A stretch of DNA of 36,507 nt. It comes from Fibrobacter sp. GTDB lineage: Bacteria > Fibrobacterota > Chitinivibrionia > Chitinivibrionales > Chitinispirillaceae. The stretch covers positions 1 through 36,507 of the forward strand of contig JAAYIG010000016.1 in NCBI GenBank assembly GCA_012523595.1. Direction: 5' to 3'. The first letter of the stretch is position 1, and the number at the start of each line of letters is the position of its first letter. Under the pieces are notes generated by a model that saw only the letters and a list, made by a program, of their open reading frames with translations, was not told where the DNA came from and did not search any database. This document shows, one piece after another, positions 31,561 to 36,507 of this stretch. The translations under genes and the position numbers were made by a program.

Positions 31561-34467
31561 ATGCCAAGATTGTTTGATTTGTTGCCTGAGAATACCAGAA
31601 AAGAGCTTCTGGCTGAAGCTCGTGCCCGGTCACGCCCTGAGAAGAGAGCAAAAGGTCCTGGAAAACCTGTAAAAAGGCCACCCCTTATCGTTCCCGATTT
31701 CGTCGCACTGGATGTGGAGACCACTGGTCTGGATTTCAAACACGACCGCATTATAGAAATCGGCTGCATTAAATTTGTAAATGGCAGGCCTGAGGAGGAG
31801 TTTTCCACATTTATTAATGCCGGGGTGGCTATCCCATCACAGATAACTGATCTGACCGGTATCTCCGAGGCTGATATCAAAAACGCACCCTCGTTTCCGG
31901 AAATCGTAGATAAACTGCTCGAGTTTATAGGCAACCACCCTCTCTGCGGGCATCAGATCGAATTTGACGCCACATTCATAAGCGAGGAACTGAAAAGAAT
32001 AAACCGCCCGTCTCTGAATGTGCAGCTTCTTGACACAGCACTGCTCTCCAGAATACTTCTTCAACCTCTGCAGAGGTTCTCACTTAAAGCAGTCAGCGAA
32101 TCACTGAACGTACAGCTTGACAATGCCCACAGAGCACTGTACGACGCCAGAGCATCAGGTGAAGTAGCCGTAAATCTGGTCCCCAGAATATCATCACTGC
32201 CTCTCAATATTCGTCAGACTATGGCAGCATGCGCACCAGGATCATTCTTTAAGAGTCTGCTGATCAAATCTCTGGGAAGTTGCAAACCTCTTGTAAGACT
32301 AGAAAACAACCGTCCACCCATCTCTGTCGCCAGAATAACTGAGCCTGAAGAATATGTCTCCATAGAAAGAGAAAATGTAGGGCAGATTTTCTCTTCCGGT
32401 GGCGATCTTCAGAAAACATTCCAGCCTTTTACTCCCAGATCAAGCCAGAAGGAGATGGCACTCCAGGTCACAGATGCCCTTAACACTCAGTCATTTCTTA
32501 TCGCGGAAGCAGGGACCGGGACCGGTAAATCACTTGCCTACCTGATCCCATCAGCTTTCTGGGCACTTGCAAACAACTGCAGGGTAATTGTCTCCACCAG
32601 AACACGCAATCTTCAGGACCAGCTTTTCACCAAAGACCTTCCCCTGGTCAAAAGCATTACCGGCGGAAAACTAAAGTTTACAGTACTTAAAGGCAGGAAC
32701 AATTACATCTGCCTCCACAGATGGAAAAAACTCCTTACAGGTGATGCAGGAAACCTCTCTCCCAGAGAACGCTTCGCAGTCCTGCCGCTTATACCATGGG
32801 TAGAAAACACTGCCACAGGTGATATCGAGGAACAAAATCAGTTTAACCCCAAGTGGTTCAATAAGATATGGAATCTTATCTCTGCCGAGAGCCATGAGTG
32901 CTGCGGCCGTCACTGCGAATTCTTTCAATCCTGCTTTTTTCATCAGGCAAGGCAGAAAGCACTGGGGTCGCACATAGTAATTATCAACCATTCCCTTTTC
33001 TTTTCAGATATCTGCAGCGAAAACTCCTTTCTGGGAAAAAACGGCTCCATAATTTTCGATGAGGCACATCACCTGGAATCCTGCGGCCATCGACATCTAC
33101 GGGTGGAGCTCGATACCAACAGGCTAAATCTGTTTATCGACATGGTCAACAATCTCGTTCTTAAAATCGGTGACCTTAAAGAGGAAAAAAGTATTTACGA
33201 AAACGGAAAAGAGATCAGATCTCTATTAAAGCATTTCCGGAAGAGGTCACAAGGTCTGCTGATGGAGATCGAGGGATGGGTCTATTCTCAGCAAAAAGAC
33301 CTAACCAGAGATTACCAGGCTGCATATACTGAAAACGCATTCGAGTGCCTGACAGAACCATTTGTCTTTGAGACCGTCCTCAATGAACTGTTCGACAAGC
33401 TTCATTCATTGAAACAGGCAATAATCGCCCATCCCGAGGCAAAGCGATTTGATCAGTTGGAATCTGACCTGCAGTCATGCTCTGATAGAGCCTCGCAACT
33501 GAAAGCCGATTTCCAGTATCTGATCTCTGCCAGAACTGAGGATCATGTCTTCTGGGTTGAGGGTAACAGGGAAAAGGGTTGGGTAAAGCTCTGCGGTGTT
33601 CCCCTTGATATCGGAGGAATGCTTTCAGATGTCTGGAGCAACTGCAACGGAGCAATCGTGTTTACGTCAGCAACGATGTCGATTTCCAAATCCGTGGAAT
33701 ACTTCAAGAACTCCGCCGGCCTTATCCCCCATTCCGGTCGTACATCAACCGGCATTTTTCAAAGCCCTTTCAGTCCCGGTCAGGCAATAGCCGGTGCATT
33801 ACGAAACAGCCCGGAACCCGACAGCCCTCAGTTCTGTGAATATACTGCTGATGTAATAGTGAAACTGCATTCGGAATTTCAGAAGAATATCCTGGTGCTG
33901 TTTACATCCAACACGATGCTCAGTACTGTTTATGATCTCTTGAGAGCGAAACGGCAGGTTGAAAGCGGGAAGCTCCTCGCTCAGGGGATCAGCGGAACAA
34001 GGCAGAATATCCTTGAACAGTTCAAACAGAATCAGCGAAGAATTCTTCTAGGCACCGACAGTTTCTGGGAGGGTATAGATGTCCCCGGGGAGGCTTGCGA
34101 AATCGTGGTCATCGTCCGCCTTCCATTTCCTGTTCCCACTCATCCTCTCACTCAGGCTATAACAAGCAGGATAGAGCGGATAAAAGGTGAATCCTTTTTC
34201 TCCTACTCTGTTCCCGAAGCGGTGATCAAGTTTCGCCAGGGAGCAGGCAGACTTATCCGTACAATCGATGACCGCGGAGCCTTGATTGTTCTCGATAACC
34301 GTATCCTCACAAAGGGCTATGGAAAACAGTTTATCCGGTCTATCGATTGTGACTTCAAAGACTTCGAAGGTATTCCCCAGATGATTTCACAGATAAAAAG
34401 GTTTTTTGCTTCCGATACGCCTGAACCGGATTCCGGTATTCGCTATGTTCCTCTGGAGGATGCATGA
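31561..34467 (+). CDS. dinG: DnaQ-like exonuclease fused to DinG-type Fe-S helicase
   Basis: 968 aa. The N-terminal DEDDh exonuclease shows D51 and E53 in ALDVETTGLD, D136 in GHQIEFD, and H190/D195 in NAHRALYDA. The helicase begins with SSQKEMALQV and Walker A AGTGTGKS (~317-324). Cysteines C384, C447/C448, C452 and C458 can form the 4Fe-4S cluster of XPD/DinG helicases. DEAH lies at 500-503. The second RecA lobe has GTDSFWEGIDVPGEA and FRQGAGRLIRTIDDRG. The exonuclease-DinG fusion is known from Firmicutes and other phyla. It should unwind and trim DNA during repair or R-loop removal. All key residues are present. It overlaps lptE by 4 nt. Confidence 0.95.
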   Translation: MPRLFDLLPENTRKELLAEARARSRPEKRAKGPGKPVKRPPLIVPDFVALDVETTGLDFKHDRIIEIGCIKFVNGRPEEEFSTFINAGVAIPSQITDLTGISEADIKNAPSFPEIVDKLLEFIGNHPLCGHQIEFDATFISEELKRINRPSLNVQLLDTALLSRILLQPLQRFSLKAVSESLNVQLDNAHRALYDARASGEVAVNLVPRISSLPLNIRQTMAACAPGSFFKSLLIKSLGSCKPLVRLENNRPPISVARITEPEEYVSIERENVGQIFSSGGDLQKTFQPFTPRSSQKEMALQVTDALNTQSFLIAEAGTGTGKSLAYLIPSAFWALANNCRVIVSTRTRNLQDQLFTKDLPLVKSITGGKLKFTVLKGRNNYICLHRWKKLLTGDAGNLSPRERFAVLPLIPWVENTATGDIEEQNQFNPKWFNKIWNLISAESHECCGRHCEFFQSCFFHQARQKALGSHIVIINHSLFFSDICSENSFLGKNGSIIFDEAHHLESCGHRHLRVELDTNRLNLFIDMVNNLVLKIGDLKEEKSIYENGKEIRSLLKHFRKRSQGLLMEIEGWVYSQQKDLTRDYQAAYTENAFECLTEPFVFETVLNELFDKLHSLKQAIIAHPEAKRFDQLESDLQSCSDRASQLKADFQYLISARTEDHVFWVEGNREKGWVKLCGVPLDIGGMLSDVWSNCNGAIVFTSATMSISKSVEYFKNSAGLIPHSGRTSTGIFQSPFSPGQAIAGALRNSPEPDSPQFCEYTADVIVKLHSEFQKNILVLFTSNTMLSTVYDLLRAKRQVESGKLLAQGISGTRQNILEQFKQNQRRILLGTDSFWEGIDVPGEACEIVVIVRLPFPVPTHPLTQAITSRIERIKGESFFSYSVPEAVIKFRQGAGRLIRTIDDRGALIVLDNRILTKGYGKQFIRSIDCDFKDFEGIPQMISQIKRFFASDTPEPDSGIRYVPLEDA

Positions 34468-34958
34468 AAAGACTGATCATTACCACCCTTTTCTCTGTTC
34501 TTTTTGCCGGGTGCGGAATCTATTCATTTAAAAACACTTCCCTGCCATCACATATAAAAACAGTAGATATCCCATTGATGGAAAACCATTCTCTGGAACC
34601 TAATATTGCTGATGAGATTACAAGTGAACTTAACAAGGAAGTTATAAGAAGGAACCTTTTCAAAATCTCCTCGGAAAAGGGCGATGCTACAATTACCGGA
34701 AAGATAACCGGTTACGAAAACTCGCCTTATACCTATGGTGTTTCAGGAACCAGAAACGCAGATGTAGACCAGTATGCAGTGAAGATAACCGCTGAAATTG
34801 AATTTTTCGACAACAAGGAAAATGTGCCAATTTTCAAAGGCACTATTAATGGCGAGGGTATTTATAATTTCAAGACTGAAACCGAGTTAGCCGGACGGTC
34901 ATTAGCTATCAAAAATGTTATTCAGCGCCTGCTTGAAAGCTCCATGCAGAGCTGGTAG
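34464..34958 (+). CDS. lptE: LptE-like LPS assembly lipoprotein
   Basis: 164 aa. Lipoprotein signal with lipobox FAGC (C17), then GIYSFKNTSLPSHIKTVDIP, typical for the LptE/RlpB family (CGYsf-x-lP-x-h-i-k-t-i-x-IP). Further landmarks are ENHSLEPNIADEITSEL and a C-terminal helix. In the outer membrane LptE plugs LptD and helps insert LPS, so the organism should have an LPS-bearing outer membrane. The ATGA overlap with the helicase gene and the 21-bp gap to dapF indicate an operon. Confidence 0.88.
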   Translation: MKRLIITTLFSVLFAGCGIYSFKNTSLPSHIKTVDIPLMENHSLEPNIADEITSELNKEVIRRNLFKISSEKGDATITGKITGYENSPYTYGVSGTRNADVDQYAVKITAEIEFFDNKENVPIFKGTINGEGIYNFKTETELAGRSLAIKNVIQRLLESSMQSW

Positions 34959-34979
34959 CTTAAACGGAAATGTAACTAT

Positions 34980-35813
34980 ATGAATTTCTTAAAGATGCAA
35001 GGACTCGGGAACGATTTCATCCTTACACATGAGGTATCTGCCGGAACAGTGCAATCTGTTGCAAGACAAGCAGTTAAGCTCTGCGACAGGAGATGGGGAA
35101 TCGGTGCGGATGGGATAATTTTTGTGCTCCCTTCGCAGAAAGCCGACCTCAAGATGCGCATTATAAACAGTGATGGCAGTGAGGCAGAAATGTGCGGAAA
35201 CGGAATACGCTGCTTTTCTTTGTACGTTAAATTATTGAATTTAAACGACATACCTCAACTTGCAATAGAAACTCCAGCCGGTATAATCAGAACCGAATTT
35301 ATCGATGAGGACCATATCAGGGTCAATATGGGCAGGCCGGTTCTGGAAGCATCCAGTATTCCTGTGGCCGGTCTGACTGGCAGGGCTATCCGCAAAGAGT
35401 TAGTAATAGATGATAAGTCATTTATTTTCAACGCAGTATCCATGGGCAACCCCCACGTTGTGATCTACACAGAAGAGCTCACTGATGAGTTGGTTTTAGG
35501 ATATGGCCCTAAGATAGAGTGTCACCCATTGTTTCCGAAAAAGACCAACGTAGAGTTCATTAAAGTTCTGTCGGACAAGGAAATAGCCATGAGGGTCTGG
35601 GAAAGGGGATGCGGTGAAACTCAAGCTTGCGGCACAGGTGCATGTGCCAGTGTCGTCTCCGGCATTTTAAGCAAGCTGCACGGTAATGATATCACAGTGC
35701 ATCTTCCGGGCGGAAAACTCCATATCAGTTGGAGCGGCAGCGACATTGACCCAGTGTTTATGACTGGACCAGCGACTAAAGTTTTCGAAGGGCACATTGA
35801 ATTGAATTTATGA
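34980..35813 (+). CDS. dapF: Diaminopimelate epimerase
   Basis: 277 aa, full length for the family. It converts LL- to meso-diaminopimelate for lysine and peptidoglycan synthesis. Landmarks: FLKMQGLGNDFI (3-14), IGADGI, the first catalytic cysteine C72 in EMCGNGIRC, GNPHVVIY, and the second catalytic cysteine C217 in GETQACGTGAC. Its stop overlaps the next gene by 4 nt. Confidence 0.97.
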   Translation: MNFLKMQGLGNDFILTHEVSAGTVQSVARQAVKLCDRRWGIGADGIIFVLPSQKADLKMRIINSDGSEAEMCGNGIRCFSLYVKLLNLNDIPQLAIETPAGIIRTEFIDEDHIRVNMGRPVLEASSIPVAGLTGRAIRKELVIDDKSFIFNAVSMGNPHVVIYTEELTDELVLGYGPKIECHPLFPKKTNVEFIKVLSDKEIAMRVWERGCGETQACGTGACASVVSGILSKLHGNDITVHLPGGKLHISWSGSDIDPVFMTGPATKVFEGHIELNL

Positions 35814-36067
35814 GTTTTTTCGAACTGGCGATGCTGGTCTGCTTTGGTATCAGTTGGCCGATCTCTATAGGCAAGGCACTTCGAACCCACACCGTCAAGG
35901 GTAAAAGTCCTCTTTTCATGTCCATTGTCATAGCGGGTTACGTCTGCGGAGTTATCCACAAGTGTCTATATTCCCTGGACTGGGTTATCTCTTTTTACAT
36001 CCTCAACCTGCTTATGGTTTCCATTGATCTGTTTTTGTATTTCAGGTACAGAATGGCTGACCGCTGA
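35810..36067 (+). CDS. Small PQ-loop/SWEET-like membrane protein
   Basis: 85 aa, starting within the dapF stop (ATGA). Three hydrophobic helices: ELAMLVCFGISWPISIG, LFMSIVIAGYVCGVI and WVISFYILNLLMVSIDLFLY. The ISWPISIGKALRTHTVKGKS segment resembles the proline-bearing first helix and polar loop of half-transporters of the PQ-loop fold, which act as dimers. The substrate is unknown. The family is common as a short unnamed ORF in many bacteria. Confidence 0.75.
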   Translation: MSFFELAMLVCFGISWPISIGKALRTHTVKGKSPLFMSIVIAGYVCGVIHKCLYSLDWVISFYILNLLMVSIDLFLYFRYRMADR

Positions 36068-36086
36068 TGATTTTTCCTCTTCTCAG

Positions 36087-36132
36087 GGGACGGACTGTTT
36101 TTTTCTTCTTTTCTTACTCACTAGGGACGGAC
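36087..36132. repeat. Direct repeats upstream of the transposase
   Basis: GGGACGGAC occurs at 36087-36095 and 36124-36132 (period 37), each followed within a few bases by a T-rich tail. G-rich/T-tail repeats of this kind often accompany REP-associated tyrosine transposases and may be their recognition ends. The rest of 36068-36224 shows no gene. Confidence 0.5.
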
Positions 36133-36224
36133 CATCTTTTTCATTTGTGATTTTTCTTCGGCCCAGGATTTGCATCTCCTTACCTCCACCTTACATCCAT
36201 CTCACCCTTTTGCCGGAGGAAAAT

Positions 36225-36507
36225 ATGCCTCGAATGGCACGTATAGAATCGCCTGGTTCCCTTTTCCACATAATGGCGCACTCTGTTGAGGGAAAAGAAC
36301 TCTTTATCGATGATGACGACAGGCTCGATTTCCTTTCCCGTTTTGCGAAAGGGTTGAAAAAATGCGAATACCAGTGTTATGCATGGGTCCTGATGGACAA
36401 CCATTACCACTTTCTTATCAGAACCAGCCATCTGCCCTTGCACAAGCTGATGCGCCCCTTGAACAGCGGTTATGCTGGCAGATACAACAGGAAATACAAA
36501 AGGAGAG
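36225..36507 (+). mobile_element. REP-associated tyrosine (Y1/IS200-like) transposase, 3' end beyond the window
   Basis: The open frame from the ATG at 36225 (GGAGGA at 36215-36220) runs through the right edge, giving at least 94 residues. It begins PRMARIESPGSLFHIMAHSV and contains CYAWVLMDNHYHFLIRTS. The H-Y-H in NHYHFLI is the metal-binding HUH-type motif of Y1 transposases. The Tyr nucleophile and C-terminus lie outside. RAYT proteins mobilise short REP hairpins; candidates in this window are at 13581-13673. Confidence 0.85.

Noticed and set aside
1-36507. CRISPR array, rRNA, prophage or restriction/defence genes
   Set aside because: No regularly spaced repeats, rRNA-like blocks or recognisable phage or defence proteins were seen on either strand.

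Overview
The window looks like a chromosomal segment of a Gram-negative, plant-polymer-degrading bacterium of the Fibrobacterota, probably Chitinivibrionia/Chitinispirillum-like. The assignment is an inference. It rests on three paralogues of the TIGR02147/DUF4423 regulator family, which is characteristically expanded in Fibrobacter and relatives; on an LptE-type outer-membrane lipoprotein and a TonB-receptor-like protein; and on secreted carbohydrate enzymes that end in type IX-secretion-like C-terminal domains. No rRNA, complete tRNA or CRISPR array was seen.

Layout. 1-1402: C-terminal half of a PEP-utilising phosphotransferase (rifampicin phosphotransferase/PEP synthase type). 1572-5738: secreted GH51 arabinofuranosidase divergent from a small TonB-receptor-like barrel protein. 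5762-8514: YitT-type membrane protein, an unknown protein and an SRPBCC protein, all on the minus strand. 8589-13554: a sigma-54 regulatory island with an Rnk/GreA-like factor, an unknown protein, a PAS-GAF-like histidine kinase, an NtrC-class regulator and two small paralogous proteins. It has two good -24/-12 promoters and a family of 16-bp palindromes. 13999-27744: a hemicellulose-type cluster with three regulator/lipoprotein modules, a CE1-like esterase, an SGNH hydrolase, a secreted HExxH protein and a GH43 enzyme. 28260-31480: a secreted unknown protein and two glycosyltransferases. 31561-36067: housekeeping genes (DnaQ-DinG helicase, LptE, DapF, small PQ-loop-like protein). 36225-end: a truncated REP-associated tyrosine transposase.

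The most interesting system is the module repeated three times: a TIGR02147 one-component regulator (274-278 aa) whose last codon overlaps by exactly 4 nt the start of a lipoprotein with a DUF2341-like and a LamG-like domain. A 20-bp inverted repeat, TGTTGAR-N6-YTCAACA, lies upstream of module 2, upstream of the GH43-module 3 operon, and in the GH51/TonB-receptor gap more than 10 kb away. Module 1 carries a shorter variant. I propose that these regulators control arabinoxylan-type utilisation genes through this operator, and that the co-translated lipoprotein is a surface glycan-binding partner. This would be analogous in logic to Bacteroidota polysaccharide utilisation loci but without SusC/SusD or ECF sigma/anti-sigma pairs.

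The second system is the sigma-54 island. The NtrC-class regulator probably recognises ATCAACA-N2-TGTTGAT palindromes. These stand about 85 bp upstream of one predicted -24/-12 promoter and, in degenerate form, about 115 bp upstream of the other.
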